64,000 nucleotides of DNA from Novosphingobium sp. FKTRR1 (GTDB lineage Bacteria > Pseudomonadota > Alphaproteobacteria > Sphingomonadales > Sphingomonadaceae). Under the pieces are notes generated by a model. The model searched no databases, was not told the DNA's origin, and saw only the letters and a list, made by a program, of their open reading frames with translations. Location of the stretch: the NCBI RefSeq assembly GCF_020404405.1, contig NZ_JAIZDA010000002.1, forward strand, positions 357,320 through 421,319. Reading direction: 5' to 3'. The position numbers and the translations under genes are program-made. Shown piece by piece: positions 9,007 through 18,048 of this stretch. How positions within the stretch are numbered: the stretch's first letter is position 1; each line of letters starts with the position of its first letter.

Positions 9007-9789
9007 ATGACCCGCCTTTTCACCCGCCTGATCGCCACAAGTCTGCTCCTCGCGTCCGGTCAACCGGTGCTAGCGCAAGATAACGCCGCTCCTCCGGCGC
9101 CCGTGGCCGGTCCCGGCACGTGGCAAGGAAGCTGGCAGGGGGGCAGCTGGCAGGGCCAGTGGATTCCGGGGGCCGCCGGCTATCCATCCGGCAGCTATCC
9201 TTACGGTGGATACCCTTATGCAAACTACCCATCAGGCGCCTATCAGACGGCAGAATCCGACCCGCGATATCGTGAGATGGAAGAACGCTGCCGTGATTAC
9301 GGGCGGCGGGGCAATGGTGGCGGCGTTGGCGGAGCGGTGATCGGTGGCGTTGCAGGCGGCGTGCTCGGCAACCGGATTGCTCCTGGTGACCGCACGCTTG
9401 GCACCGTTGCCGGGGCGGCGATCGGCGCGCTGGCCGGTGCTGCCATCGACAAGTCGGAAAGCCGCAGACGCCAGCGCGCACGCGACCGCGAATGCGATGA
9501 ATTTTATGCCCGCACCAGCGGTGCTGGATACCCCCAAACGCCCGGTTACGGTCAAGCGTATCCCGGTTACGCACCAGCTTACGGTTTTCCGGTAGGCTAT
9601 GTGCCGATGGGTTATGTCATGGTGCCGGTTCAACCGGTTCAGGCCATGACCGCGCCGCAGCAACCTTGCACCGAAACGAAAACGGTCACCTATGAATACG
9701 TCACCGTTCCCACCCGTAAAATGTGGCGCCGTGCGCCGATCCGCCATGACAAGCGCGTGAAGGAAAAACGCGTCTACATGGGCAGTTGA
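9007..9789 (+). CDS. Glycine-zipper 2TM outer-membrane-type protein
   Basis: A 260-residue exported protein. The signal peptide ends at QPVLAQ (residue 24). A Trp/Gln/Gly-rich and Tyr/Pro/Gly-repeat segment follows (about 36-75). A glycine-zipper domain (about 103-150, GGAVIGGVAGGVLGNRI then GTVAGAAIGALAGAAID) is typical of Rickettsia 17-kDa-like surface antigens. A second Tyr/Pro/Gly-rich stretch precedes a basic C-terminus. Such proteins insert in or associate with the outer membrane; the function is unknown. A ribosome site (GGGGA) lies just before the ATG. A strong terminator follows at 9817-9858. Confidence 0.88.
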   Translation: MTRLFTRLIATSLLLASGQPVLAQDNAAPPAPVAGPGTWQGSWQGGSWQGQWIPGAAGYPSGSYPYGGYPYANYPSGAYQTAESDPRYREMEERCRDYGRRGNGGGVGGAVIGGVAGGVLGNRIAPGDRTLGTVAGAAIGALAGAAIDKSESRRRQRARDRECDEFYARTSGAGYPQTPGYGQAYPGYAPAYGFPVGYVPMGYVMVPVQPVQAMTAPQQPCTETKTVTYEYVTVPTRKMWRRAPIRHDKRVKEKRVYMGS

Positions 9790-9816
9790 GCGAGGGCGCG
9801 ACGCAACCAAAGGCGA

Positions 9817-9858
9817 AAAGCAAAGGCCCCGCCGGTTTCCCGACGGGGCCTTTGCTTT
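9817..9858. terminator. Bidirectional intrinsic terminator
   Basis: A perfect 15-bp inverted repeat (AAAGCAAAGGCCCCG and its complement) with a 12-nt loop, ending in TTTGCTTT on the top strand and in the same kind of run on the other. It sits between convergent genes ending at 9789 and 9876 and can serve both. Confidence 0.9.
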
Positions 9859-9875
9859 GAAACCTCGGGCGCAGA

Positions 9876-11030
9876 TCAGAGCTTGCGGCCGATCAACTCC
9901 TTCATGATCTCGTTGGTGCCGCCAAAAATGCGGGTGACGCGCGCACCGCGCCATGCACGCGCGATGGCGTATTCGTTCATATAGCCCGCGCCACCGTGCA
10001 GTTGCAGGCACTTGTCCATCACTTCCCACTGCAGTTCGGTGTGCCAAAGCTTGGCGGCAGCGCCCTCTTCGGGGGTCAGCTCCTTCTTGAGGTGGCGCGC
10101 GATGGCCCAATCAAGGTGCGCCCAGCCCACCTGCAGCTTGGCCTTGAGGTCGGCCAGCGTGAAGCGGGTGTTCTGGAAATCGAGGATCGGCTTGCCGAAA
10201 GCCTTGCGGTCGCGGGTAAATTCCACCGTATCGTCGAAAGCGCGCTGCGAGGACGCCTGCGCGCTAACCGCGATCGACAGCCGTTCCTGCGGCAGTTCGC
10301 TCATCAGATAGATGAAACCCTTGCCCTCTTCACCAAGACAGTTGGTGATCGGCACGCGCACATCATTGAAGAACAGTTCCGAGGTATCAGCCTCGTCCTG
10401 CCCGATCTTGTCGAGATTGGCCCCACGCTGGAACCCTTCGCGGGTGGCTTCGACCAGCACGATCGACACACCCTTCCATGCGGGTTGAACCTCGGTGTCG
10501 GTCTTGACGCAGACGAGGATGAGGTCCGCATTCTGACCGTTGGTGATATAGGTCTTCGAGCCATTGATGACGTAGTGATTGCCATCCTTCTTGGCGGTCG
10601 TGCGCATGCCCTGGAGGTCGGACCCGGTGCCCGGCTCGGTCATCGCAATGGCGGTGACGACCTCGCCCGATACCAACTTGGGCAACCATTCACGCTTCTG
10701 ATCTTCCGAACCATAGGAAATCAGATAGTTGGCAACGATATCTGATTGCAGCGAGAAGCCGGTGACAGTGCGGCCGTAATACGAACCTTCTTCATCGACG
10801 ATGGCATTGTAGCCAAAATCGAGACCCAAACCACCATAGGCTTCGGGCACTGTCGGGCACAGCAACCCCAGTTCACCAGCCTTGGGCCAGATCGACTTGG
10901 GCACTATGCCCGCGTCGGCCCATTCGGCCTGATGGGGGGCGATCTCGGTTTCCATGAAGCGGCGCACGGTCTGGCGGAAGGCTTCATGGTCTTCGTTATA
11001 GGCGGTGCGGGGAATCAGATCGAGCGACAT
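9876..11030 (-). CDS. Acyl-CoA dehydrogenase
   Basis: A 384-residue flavoenzyme of the acyl-CoA dehydrogenase family that introduces the 2,3-double bond into acyl-CoA substrates in fatty-acid or branched-chain catabolism. The all-alpha N-terminal domain is followed by the FAD-binding middle domain (AIAMTEPGTGSDLQGMRT) and the C-terminal helical domain with QLHGGAGYMNEYAIAR and RIFGGTNEIMKE. The active-site base region is the family's C-terminal YMNEY loop. Substrate chain length cannot be told. ATG 11030 has GGAG upstream; the open frame continues to 11075 but that part is not conserved. It converges with the glycine-zipper gene. Confidence 0.93.
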   Translation of the reverse strand: MSLDLIPRTAYNEDHEAFRQTVRRFMETEIAPHQAEWADAGIVPKSIWPKAGELGLLCPTVPEAYGGLGLDFGYNAIVDEEGSYYGRTVTGFSLQSDIVANYLISYGSEDQKREWLPKLVSGEVVTAIAMTEPGTGSDLQGMRTTAKKDGNHYVINGSKTYITNGQNADLILVCVKTDTEVQPAWKGVSIVLVEATREGFQRGANLDKIGQDEADTSELFFNDVRVPITNCLGEEGKGFIYLMSELPQERLSIAVSAQASSQRAFDDTVEFTRDRKAFGKPILDFQNTRFTLADLKAKLQVGWAHLDWAIARHLKKELTPEEGAAAKLWHTELQWEVMDKCLQLHGGAGYMNEYAIARAWRGARVTRIFGGTNEIMKELIGRKL

Positions 11031-11133
11031 TGGCACGGCTCTCCGGGTTATGCTTGCTTGGTTGAAAACAAGCATAGCCCACGGAGTCGGTCAATATAAA
11101 TTAATCGAACGATTAAAGCCTTGCCCCTTTGGC

Positions 11134-12108
11134 CTAGAAGTCCCCGCCGGTCAGCCGCTGGCAAATCAGATCAAGCTGATCGAGCGACTTGTAACGGATC
11201 GTGACCGAACCGCTGCGGGGATCGGCCTCGGACTGGATCGTCACCTTCAAGCCAAGGAATTCCTCAAGATGCGCCTGCACCGCGGCGATATCGGCTGCGT
11301 TCGCGGGATCGCGCTCGGCGCGCGCGCGACGCGGCGTCGTTTCGGGACGCGTCGCCCGCTTGGCCAGGCGCTCGGCATCGCGCACCGAAAGCCCCTTGGC
11401 GACGATTTCGCGTGCCAAGGGCGCCGGATCGGGCAAGGCCGCCAGAGCGCGGGCGTGGCCCATCGACAGCTCGTCGCGCTCGATCAGATCGAGAACTTCG
11501 CCCGGCAATGTCAGCAACCGCATCAGATTGGCAACGTGACTGCGCGACTTGTCCACGAAGGTGGCGATCTCTTGCTGCGTCAGGCCGTCCTGCTCCGACA
11601 GACGGTGATAGGCGCGCGCCTCCTCGATCGGATTCAGATCCTCGCGCTGCAGGTTCTCGATGAGCGCAAGGGCGGTGACTTCGCGATCATCTAGCTTGCG
11701 CACGATCGCTGGAATTTCGTGGACGCGAGCACGCTGGGCGGCACGCCAGCGCCGTTCACCGGCAACAAGCTGGTAACGCCCCGAGGGCAGCGGGCGGACC
11801 ACCACCGGCTGGATAACTCCACGCGCGGCGATTGACTGCGCCAGTTCGTTGAGCGCTGCTTCGTCAAAGTGACGACGCGGCTGATCGGGATGCGGCTCGA
11901 TTTCGGCCACCGGCAACATCGCCAATCCAGAGTCTCGCGAACCCGTGACAAGATTGAGCGACTGATCGTTGGTCGGCACACCCCCCACTGCAGCGGAAGG
12001 CGCGTTGCGAACGGATTCCTCGCGCCGCGTCTCACCCAGCAAGGCGCCCAGGCCACGACCGAGCGCAGCCCGACGGACCGGCGCGACTTTCGCTGCCTCT
12101 TCGCTCAT
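11134..12108 (-). CDS. parB: Chromosome-partitioning protein ParB (CTP-dependent clamp)
   Basis: A 324-residue centromere-binding protein. ParB binds parS, hydrolyses CTP, slides as a clamp and is moved by ParA. Visible domains are a short basic N-terminal ParA-contact tail (RRAALGRGLGALLGE), the CTPase ParB/Srx domain with GERRWRAAQRA, a helix-turn-helix region (LTQQEIATFVDKSRSHVANL), and a C-terminal dimerisation domain. The ATG overlaps the parA stop as ATGA, with GAGGAAA upstream, so the two are translationally coupled. Four parS sites lie 0.9-4.3 kb upstream in this same cluster. Confidence 0.97.
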   Translation of the reverse strand: MSEEAAKVAPVRRAALGRGLGALLGETRREESVRNAPSAAVGGVPTNDQSLNLVTGSRDSGLAMLPVAEIEPHPDQPRRHFDEAALNELAQSIAARGVIQPVVVRPLPSGRYQLVAGERRWRAAQRARVHEIPAIVRKLDDREVTALALIENLQREDLNPIEEARAYHRLSEQDGLTQQEIATFVDKSRSHVANLMRLLTLPGEVLDLIERDELSMGHARALAALPDPAPLAREIVAKGLSVRDAERLAKRATRPETTPRRARAERDPANAADIAAVQAHLEEFLGLKVTIQSEADPRSGSVTIRYKSLDQLDLICQRLTGGDF

Positions 12109-12884
12109 GCTGCTTTCCTCCGTTCGGGTAGGCGCGCGATCAGTTCGCGCGCCAATTTCATGTAAGCCTGCGATCCGGCGCAAGCATGATCGTAGATCAG
12201 CGCAGGCAGGCCATGGCTCGGCGCCTCGGACAAGCGCACATTGCGCGGAATAACCGATTCGAAAACCAGGTCGGCAAGGCAGGAACGCACATCCTCCGCC
12301 ACCTGATCAGTCAGCCGGTTGCGTCGATCGTACATGGTCAGCACGATGCCGATGATCCCGAGATCGGGATTGAACCGCTCCTGCACGCGTTCGACCGTCT
12401 GCAGCAACTGGCTCAAGCCCTCGAGCGCAAAGAACTCGCATTGCAACGGCACCAGCAGAGTGTCGGCCGCCGACAGCGCGTTGAGCGTCAACAGGCCAAG
12501 TGAGGGCGGGCAATCGATCAGACAGATGTCGTGGCCGGCATCCGCCGCTTGCAAGGCGGCGCGAAGCCGACCGGTGCGGTTCTCGGCATTTACCAGTTCC
12601 ACCTCGGCACCAGACAAATCGACTGTCGCTGGAACAAGGTCCAACCCAGGTATCCGCGTGGGGACAGCGCACTCGGGGATGGTCAGTTGATCGATCACCA
12701 GATCGTACGACGACGTGGTTCGGTCTGCCGCGTTGAGCCCGATACCGGTTGAGGCATTGCCTTGCGGATCAAGATCGATCAACAGCACCTTCCAGCCGGT
12801 TGCCGCAAGCGCGGTGGCAATGTTGATGGCGGTGGTCGTCTTGCCGACCCCGCCCTTCTGGTTGGCAATTGCAATGGTGATCAC
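12105..12884 (-). CDS. parA: Chromosome-partitioning ATPase ParA
   Basis: A 259-residue deviant-Walker ATPase that drives segregation of ParB-bound origins over the nucleoid. The P-loop is KGGVGKTTTAINIA (signature Lys at the KGG position), with the Walker A' Asp in LIDLDPQGNAS and Walker B in CLIDCPPSLG. The N-terminus follows a GTG at 12884 that overlaps the rsmG stop as GTGA; AGGAAGG lies 9 nt upstream. Longer in-frame extensions are within rsmG and not conserved. It is the second-to-last gene of the mnmE-mnmG-rsmG-parA-parB block. Confidence 0.97.
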   Translation of the reverse strand: MITIAIANQKGGVGKTTTAINIATALAATGWKVLLIDLDPQGNASTGIGLNAADRTTSSYDLVIDQLTIPECAVPTRIPGLDLVPATVDLSGAEVELVNAENRTGRLRAALQAADAGHDICLIDCPPSLGLLTLNALSAADTLLVPLQCEFFALEGLSQLLQTVERVQERFNPDLGIIGIVLTMYDRRNRLTDQVAEDVRSCLADLVFESVIPRNVRLSEAPSHGLPALIYDHACAGSQAYMKLARELIARLPERRKAA

Positions 12885-13630
12885 GCGGATTTGCCTTCCT
12901 TGCCGGATGTCCGGGACATGGGTCTGCTCGATCGTGTGGCCTGCATGGCAGCGACTGGCCGAACAGCTACAGGCCGACTGCTGATCGGCCCTCCCAAAAA
13001 TTGACCTGCGATGATTCCGGCGTCGCGATCGGTGATCGACTGTTCCACGTGGAACAGGTGCCGCCACGTCTCCGGAAGCTCTGACAGTTCATGCCGGGCC
13101 TTGGCCCCCTTCGGCAACAACCAAATCGTCTCAGGTGTGGAAAAGCGCGCCGCGATGGTGACGAGCTTCTCGAGTGGAGCAAACGCGCGCGCCGAAATAA
13201 CCGCGTGGGTTTGTAGCGGCAAATCCTCCACTCTTCCTTGTACGATCGAGACATTCGTCAGGCCGAGATCTTCGACCACACGCGACAGCCACTCCGTGCG
13301 CAACCGTCGCGAATCGACAAGTGTGACCGCGCGTTCTGGCTGCAGCGCTGCAATGACCAAGCCCGGGAACCCGGCCCCGGTACCCAGATCAAGCCAGGAA
13401 CCCTCGCGCAGTGTTCCACGTGAAACAAGCAGCAGTTGCGCGCTATCGACGATGTGGCGTTGCCAGACCACCGCGAGGCTGGCTTGAGCAACCAGATTTT
13501 GGACTTGGTTCTCAGCAACCAACAGTTCAACGATGCGTGAAAGCCGGGCCATCGCGCCATCGTCGATCCCGAGAACCTCTCGCAACCAGGCTTGTGCCGC
13601 GGCCTCGGTGTCGATCAAGGTCACGCTCAT
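12881..13630 (-). CDS. rsmG: 16S rRNA (guanine-527-N7)-methyltransferase RsmG (GidB)
   Basis: A 249-residue SAM-dependent methyltransferase that makes m7G527 in 16S rRNA; loss typically gives low-level streptomycin resistance. The SAM-binding motif is [15 protein letters not shown] near residue 80, and the conserved [16 protein letters not shown] and [12 protein letters not shown] segments precede it. The C-terminus carries about 40 extra Arg/Ser/Ala-rich residues. Both ends overlap neighbours: ATGA with mnmG and GTGA with parA. Two parS sites lie inside the coding sequence and are read in different frames as FHVEQ and VSRGT. Confidence 0.96.
   Translation of the reverse strand: MSVTLIDTEAAAQAWLREVLGIDDGAMARLSRIVELLVAENQVQNLVAQASLAVVWQRHIVDSAQLLLVSRGTLREGSWLDLGTGAGFPGLVIAALQPERAVTLVDSRRLRTEWLSRVVEDLGLTNVSIVQGRVEDLPLQTHAVISARAFAPLEKLVTIAARFSTPETIWLLPKGAKARHELSELPETWRHLFHVEQSITDRDAGIIAGQFLGGPISSRPVAVRPVAAMQATRSSRPMSRTSGKEGKSA
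13041..13056. other. parS centromere site 1 (perfect palindrome)
   Basis: TGTTCCACGTGGAACA, a perfect 16-bp palindrome close to the bacterial parS consensus TGTTTCACGTGAAACA. It lies inside rsmG, where it encodes part of LFHVEQ. ParB from the same operon should bind it. Confidence 0.92.
13412..13427. other. parS centromere site 2
   Basis: TGTTCCACGTGAAACA, one base from the parS consensus. It lies inside rsmG and is read in a different codon frame from site 1 (LVSRGT), so conservation is of the DNA motif rather than of one peptide. Confidence 0.93.
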
Positions 13631-15474
13631 GCAGCCACTCTCCGCCGAGCATGGACCAACAGGCTCGCCAATGCAGCCGGCGTAATTCCGCCGAGCCGGG
13701 AAGCCGCTGCGAGCGAATCGGGCTTCGCCCGCTCCAACCGTTCGACCATTTCGCGCGACAATCCGGGCACGTCAGCGAAGGGGAAGTCATCACCCAAAGG
13801 TACGCTATCGTTGGCGCGAAGGTGGCGCAGTTCGGCCTCCTGACGGACAAGATAGGGAGCGTAGGCGGCATCCTCCTCGAGTTCCTCCACCAACAGCGGG
13901 TCAAAGGTCTCGCCGTCCAACCACGGCCCAAGGTCCGAGAGCTTCACCTCGGGAAAGCGGAGCCATTCGATCAGCGGCCTCCGCGCACCATCGGCGCGAA
14001 CCGACAATCCGCTGCGGTGGAGTTCGGTCGGCGTTGCCTCTACTGCGAGCGCCGATTCTAGACGCACCCGGGCAGCCTGATGTTCTTCCCACCAGTGGCG
14101 CCGCTCCACGCCCACACAACCGAGCGCGAGTGCCGCTGGCGTCAGCCGGGTCGAGGCGTTGTTCGAGCGCAGCCGCAGCCGGTACTCAGCGCGCGCGGTC
14201 AGCATGCGATAAGGCTCGCTGACCCCGTGGAGCGTCAAGTCGTCGACCATCACCGCCATATAGCTGTTGGCCCGGTCAAGCGATGGTGCTTCCCGGCCAA
14301 GCACCTGCGCAGCGGCATACATCCCCGCCATCAAGCCTTGCGCGGCGGCTTCCTCATACCCGGTTGTCCCGTTGATCTGACCTGCACAGTAGAGACCTGG
14401 CAGTACCTTCACCTCGAGACTGCGACGCAAAGCGCGCGGGTCGATGTGATCGTATTCGACGGCGTAACCCGGCACGACGATTTCGACCTGCTCAAGCCCC
14501 TCCATCGACCGCATCATCGCCCACTGCACATCGGTCGGAAGCGAGGTTGAAACCCCGTTGGGATAGACAAGCGAGTCGTCCAGACCTTCCGGTTCAAGGA
14601 ATACCTGGTGTCCGTCGCGATCGCCGAAGCGATGGATCTTGTCCTCGATCGACGGGCAATAACGCGGGCCCGCCGCACCGATCGCGCCGCTGAACAAGGG
14701 TGAACGGTCCAATCCGGCGCGTATCACATCGTGCGTCCGATCATTGGTCCTGGTGATCGCGCAAAACACCTGCGGCAAAGCGCGGCCTTTGGTCAATGGC
14801 GACATCGTCCAAGGCTCGGCGTCGCTGGGCTGTTCAGCCAATCGGGCCCAATCGATGGTGCGACCATCGAGCCGCGGAGGCGTTCCGGTTTTCAGGCGCG
14901 CCATCGGCAAGGCCGCATCCCGCAATTGCGCGGCGAGCCGATGGGCTGAATTCTCGCCGATCCGACCGCCATCGAGCCGCTCTTCGCCGCGGAAGAGGCG
15001 GCCACCAAGGAACGTACCAGTGCACAGCACGACCCCTTGAGCGGCCAGCGCGGTTCCATCAGCAAGGTCGATCCCGGTCACCCGGCCATGCTTGATCCGC
15101 AACGCCGAAGCTTCACCGGCGACGACGGCGAGGTCGGATTGCCCCGCGATCATGCTTTGTATCGCAGCCTTGAACCGTTTGCGGTCGGCCTGAACACGCG
15201 GTCCCTGCACCGCGCTGCCCTTTGACCGATTGAGCATGCGATAATGAATCGCGCCAGCATCGGCTGCGCGCGCGATCAAGCCGTCAAAGGCATCCACTTC
15301 ACGGACAAGGTGCCCCTTACCCAACCCTCCGATCGCTGGATTGCAGCTCATTGCCCCGATGGTGGCCGGGTCGAACGATACCAGCGCGACTTGCGCACCC
15401 ATGCGCGCAGCGACGGCCGCCGCCTCGACGCCGGCATGTCCGCCGCCGACCACAATGATATCGAACTCGTGCAT
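13627..15474 (-). CDS. mnmG: tRNA U34 5-carboxymethylaminomethyl modification enzyme MnmG (GidA)
   Basis: A 615-residue FAD enzyme that, with MnmE, installs the cmnm5 group at wobble U34 of several tRNAs. The dinucleotide-binding loop [12 protein letters not shown] is at residues 8-19, followed by [21 protein letters not shown] trimmed around residues 46-66 and the conserved KTGTPPRL and [14 protein letters not shown] motifs. The C-terminal helical MnmE/tRNA contact domain is intact. ATG 15474 is the family start; upstream in-frame codons run through the intergenic parS site and mnmE. The stop overlaps the rsmG start as ATGA. Confidence 0.97.
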   Translation of the reverse strand: MHEFDIIVVGGGHAGVEAAAVAARMGAQVALVSFDPATIGAMSCNPAIGGLGKGHLVREVDAFDGLIARAADAGAIHYRMLNRSKGSAVQGPRVQADRKRFKAAIQSMIAGQSDLAVVAGEASALRIKHGRVTGIDLADGTALAAQGVVLCTGTFLGGRLFRGEERLDGGRIGENSAHRLAAQLRDAALPMARLKTGTPPRLDGRTIDWARLAEQPSDAEPWTMSPLTKGRALPQVFCAITRTNDRTHDVIRAGLDRSPLFSGAIGAAGPRYCPSIEDKIHRFGDRDGHQVFLEPEGLDDSLVYPNGVSTSLPTDVQWAMMRSMEGLEQVEIVVPGYAVEYDHIDPRALRRSLEVKVLPGLYCAGQINGTTGYEEAAAQGLMAGMYAAAQVLGREAPSLDRANSYMAVMVDDLTLHGVSEPYRMLTARAEYRLRLRSNNASTRLTPAALALGCVGVERRHWWEEHQAARVRLESALAVEATPTELHRSGLSVRADGARRPLIEWLRFPEVKLSDLGPWLDGETFDPLLVEELEEDAAYAPYLVRQEAELRHLRANDSVPLGDDFPFADVPGLSREMVERLERAKPDSLAAASRLGGITPAALASLLVHARRRVAA

Positions 15475-15534
15475 GTCAGGCAGGATACCGGATTGCGCGA
15501 TTCGCGTCAAAGCAAGCCGGACATCGGCAAGTGA

Positions 15535-15550
15535 TGTTTCACGTGGAACA
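15535..15550. other. parS centromere site 3, intergenic
   Basis: TGTTTCACGTGGAACA, one base from consensus, placed in the 76-bp gap between mnmE and mnmG and abutting the mnmE stop codon. A longer imperfect symmetry (GTGATG..CATCAC) surrounds it. Confidence 0.94.
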
Positions 15551-16846
15551 TCACTTGCCGATACAGAAGCGGCCAAAAAGCGCGTCGAGCATGTCCTCTG
15601 TCCCTGATCGACCGACGAGCGCATCGAGGGCAAACCGCGCAAGCCGCAAGTTCTCGGCGGCCAGCAATGCGTCCGTTTGCGTAGTCGCCTCTGCAAGCGC
15701 CCCCGCAACCTCACCAAGACAACGATGTTGACGGCTGTTCAGCGCAGCCTCGCCCGGCAACGGTAAAGCGGAGCGCGCCAAGTCAACAAGGTCGCGCCGC
15801 AACTCTGCAAGCCCAATCCCCGTCACCGCAGATAGCTGATGCCGAGGCGTCGCCTTGGCAGTCGCCAATGGTCGGTCAGCCTGGGCTGCTATCTCCCACA
15901 ACGGGGCACCATTCGGGCCCTCCCCCTCGGGACCGAGCCAAAGCACCAAATCAGCGCGCTCGGCTTCAGCGCGTGCGCGGGCAATGCCAATCAACTCGAC
16001 AGAACCGGCACCTTCATCGCGCAACCCAGCCGTATCGATGAACGTGAATGGCACCCCTTCGATGGCTACCCCACGGGTGATGACATCACGCGTGGTGCCT
16101 GGTTCCGGCGCCGTAATCGCGGCATCCGCTTCCACAAGCGCATTGAACAGCGTCGACTTGCCAGCATTGGGCGGCCCGGCGAGAACAACCCGGAAGCCCT
16201 CTTTCAAAGGCTCAGCGCGAGGTCTGCTCAGCCATTGCGCAAGCTCCTCACCCAAGCTGCGGCAACCGCCAACAAAGCCTGCAGGCAGCGAAGACGCGTC
16301 GTCGCCAACATCGTCCTCGTCGCTGAAATCGAGTGCGGCCTCAAGCATCGCCGAGAGACCGAGCACTGTTGTCCGCCATTGTTCCACGTGGAACGAGAGC
16401 ACGCCGCTGGCCATCGCTTGCGCAGTTCGACGCTGCAACTCGGTCTCCGCCGAAAGCAGGTCTGCCAGTCCTTCGGCCTCGGCCAGATCGATCCGACCGT
16501 TGATGAACGAACGACGAGTAAACTCCCCGGGTTGAGCTTGCCGCAAGCCAAGATGATGCAGCACATCTTCTACCGCGCGAACCACGGCGCGACCGCCGTG
16601 AAGATGCAGCTCGGCGCAGTCCTCACCCGTTGCGGTCCTGGGTCCGGGCAACCACAGCACCAATGTTCGATCAAGTTCCGATCCGTCGCGCGGATCTGTC
16701 AGCGTGGCCAGACTGGCATGCCGCGGTCGCGGCAAACGATGTGCCAACGCTTGCAACGTTCGGCTTGCGTCAGGTCCGGATATCCTGATCACGGCAATTC
16801 CGGCAGGCGGCGATCCCGAGCTGAGAGCGAAGATGGTTTCAGGCAT
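15551..16846 (-). CDS. mnmE: tRNA modification GTPase MnmE (TrmE)
   Basis: A 431-residue GTPase partner of MnmG for wobble-uridine modification. The N-terminal tetrahydrofolate-binding domain ([20 protein letters not shown], about 4-23) is followed by helical segments and an inserted G domain with P-loop [22 protein letters not shown] and a C-terminal FCIGK tail whose Cys is required for activity. The G4 NKxD motif is not evident in the expected place (the region reads [11 protein letters not shown]), making the G domain slightly divergent and short. A parS site lies within the gene and is read as SFHVEQ. Confidence 0.95.
   Translation of the reverse strand: MPETIFALSSGSPPAGIAVIRISGPDASRTLQALAHRLPRPRHASLATLTDPRDGSELDRTLVLWLPGPRTATGEDCAELHLHGGRAVVRAVEDVLHHLGLRQAQPGEFTRRSFINGRIDLAEAEGLADLLSAETELQRRTAQAMASGVLSFHVEQWRTTVLGLSAMLEAALDFSDEDDVGDDASSLPAGFVGGCRSLGEELAQWLSRPRAEPLKEGFRVVLAGPPNAGKSTLFNALVEADAAITAPEPGTTRDVITRGVAIEGVPFTFIDTAGLRDEGAGSVELIGIARARAEAERADLVLWLGPEGEGPNGAPLWEIAAQADRPLATAKATPRHQLSAVTGIGLAELRRDLVDLARSALPLPGEAALNSRQHRCLGEVAGALAEATTQTDALLAAENLRLARFALDALVGRSGTEDMLDALFGRFCIGK
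16380..16395. other. parS centromere site 4 (end base differs)
   Basis: TGTTCCACGTGGAACG, a 14-bp perfect palindrome GTTCCACGTGGAAC with one final mismatch, inside mnmE. It is the outermost of the four sites seen. Confidence 0.85.
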
Positions 16847-16897
16847 GACCGGTGCCTAGCGCGAATCACGCAACCGACCAACGCCGTCCGCCGGTCC

Positions 16898-17182
16898 TCA
16901 GCTCTTTTCGGTCGAGTCTTTCTTTGCTGCAGCTCCGGCCTTGAACCCGGCCATGGCCGCCCCGGTTCCCTGTTCGACAAACTGCTGGAACAGCTTCAGG
17001 CCCATCTCACCGACCGGGGCCAGTTGCTTGGCGTAACCGTTCAACTGTTCAAGCGAGCTGACCCCTTGCATCGCCTTGGCCACGGCATCGACATAAACGT
17101 CGTTAGCCTTGGTTACATCCGGCAGCCCGAGAAAGCGCCGTGCTTCCTCGGGCGAGCATTCGATTTCGATATTCATCTTCAT
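16898..17182 (-). CDS. DUF6489 family small protein
   Basis: A 94-residue cytoplasmic protein of unknown function. The N-terminus MKMNIEIECSPEEARRFLGL is characteristic of a family found in Sphingomonadales and relatives. The middle is helical and the tail is Ala/Lys-rich. ATG 17182 has a good ribosome site (GGAGGGG, about 9 nt upstream); an in-frame upstream GTG-like extension is unsupported. It lies 51 bp ahead of mnmE on the same strand and may be co-transcribed with it. DUF assignment is from memory of the motif. Confidence 0.75.
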   Translation of the reverse strand: MKMNIEIECSPEEARRFLGLPDVTKANDVYVDAVAKAMQGVSSLEQLNGYAKQLAPVGEMGLKLFQQFVEQGTGAAMAGFKAGAAAKKDSTEKS

Positions 17183-17330
17183 CGGGTCGTCCCCTCCACC
17201 GCGCATCTGTTGTACAGACGAAGCCTGCCCAACCGCGTTGCGACAAAACTGTCATGCATGCTTGGCAAAGTCTACTCATGTGGCCAATCTGCCATTCGAC
17301 CAACGACCTACGTCATAAGGACAGACTGCC

Positions 17331-18029
17331 ATGGGTGAGAAAACGACAATCGCAGCTTTCGGCGCGACCGGCGAAATTCCCGTCTACATCGCCACGCCCG
17401 CTGAGCAGGCCACCGCCGCTATCATCGTGGTTCCCGAAATCTTCGGCGTGAACGAGGGCATTCGACGCAAGGTCGATGCATGGGCCGCGCTGGGCTATGT
17501 CGCGATCGCACCGGATATCTTCTGGCGCTTTGCACCCGGCGTCGAACTTGATCCCGACGTCCCTGCGCAGTTGCAGCAAGCGTTCGGCTATTTCCAGCAG
17601 TACGACATCGACCTGGGAGTGCAGGACATTGAAGCGACCATTCGATATCTGCGACAAGAACAGGGTCTTGAGAAAGTCGGTCTGGTCGGGTTCTGTCTTG
17701 GCGGTCGATTGGCCTATCTGGCTGCGACGCGTACCGACATCGACGCCGCTGTCGGTTACTACGGCGTGATGATCGATCAGGCGCTGGATGAGGCAAAGGC
17801 AATCGCCAAGCCGCTGGCGCTCCATATCCCGACTGCCGACCATTTCGTGGATGCCGCAGCACAAGCCGCGATCCACGCGGGGCTGGATGACCACGCCAAG
17901 GTCACCTTGTGGGATTATGAAGGGCTCGATCACGGATTTGCCGCCGAGATCGGCGAACGTCGCGATGAGGCTGGTGCGCAACTTGCCGACGAACGCACCC
18001 GTTCTTTCTTTGCAGAACACTTGGCGTAA
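17331..18029 (+). CDS. Dienelactone hydrolase family protein
   Basis: A 232-residue alpha/beta hydrolase. Family enzymes hydrolyse dienelactones in chloroaromatic degradation, but many homologues have other esterase roles. The nucleophile elbow is GFCLGGRLAYLAA with Cys as nucleophile, the acid is likely Asp in HIPTADHFV, and the catalytic His lies in EGLDHGFAAE. There is no signal peptide, so it is cytoplasmic. It is divergent from DUF6489 and ends 19 bp from the convergent hydroxylase-like gene. No other chlorocatechol genes are near, so the substrate is unknown. Confidence 0.9.
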   Translation: MGEKTTIAAFGATGEIPVYIATPAEQATAAIIVVPEIFGVNEGIRRKVDAWAALGYVAIAPDIFWRFAPGVELDPDVPAQLQQAFGYFQQYDIDLGVQDIEATIRYLRQEQGLEKVGLVGFCLGGRLAYLAATRTDIDAAVGYYGVMIDQALDEAKAIAKPLALHIPTADHFVDAAAQAAIHAGLDDHAKVTLWDYEGLDHGFAAEIGERRDEAGAQLADERTRSFFAEHLA

Positions 18030-18048
18030 TACCGCGCTGCGTAGCGCT

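Noticed and set aside
16108..16162. MnmE as a broken gene because the NKxD motif is missing
   Set aside because: The P-loop, DTAG and FCIGK motifs are intact and the frame is continuous; divergence of G4 alone does not make a pseudogene.
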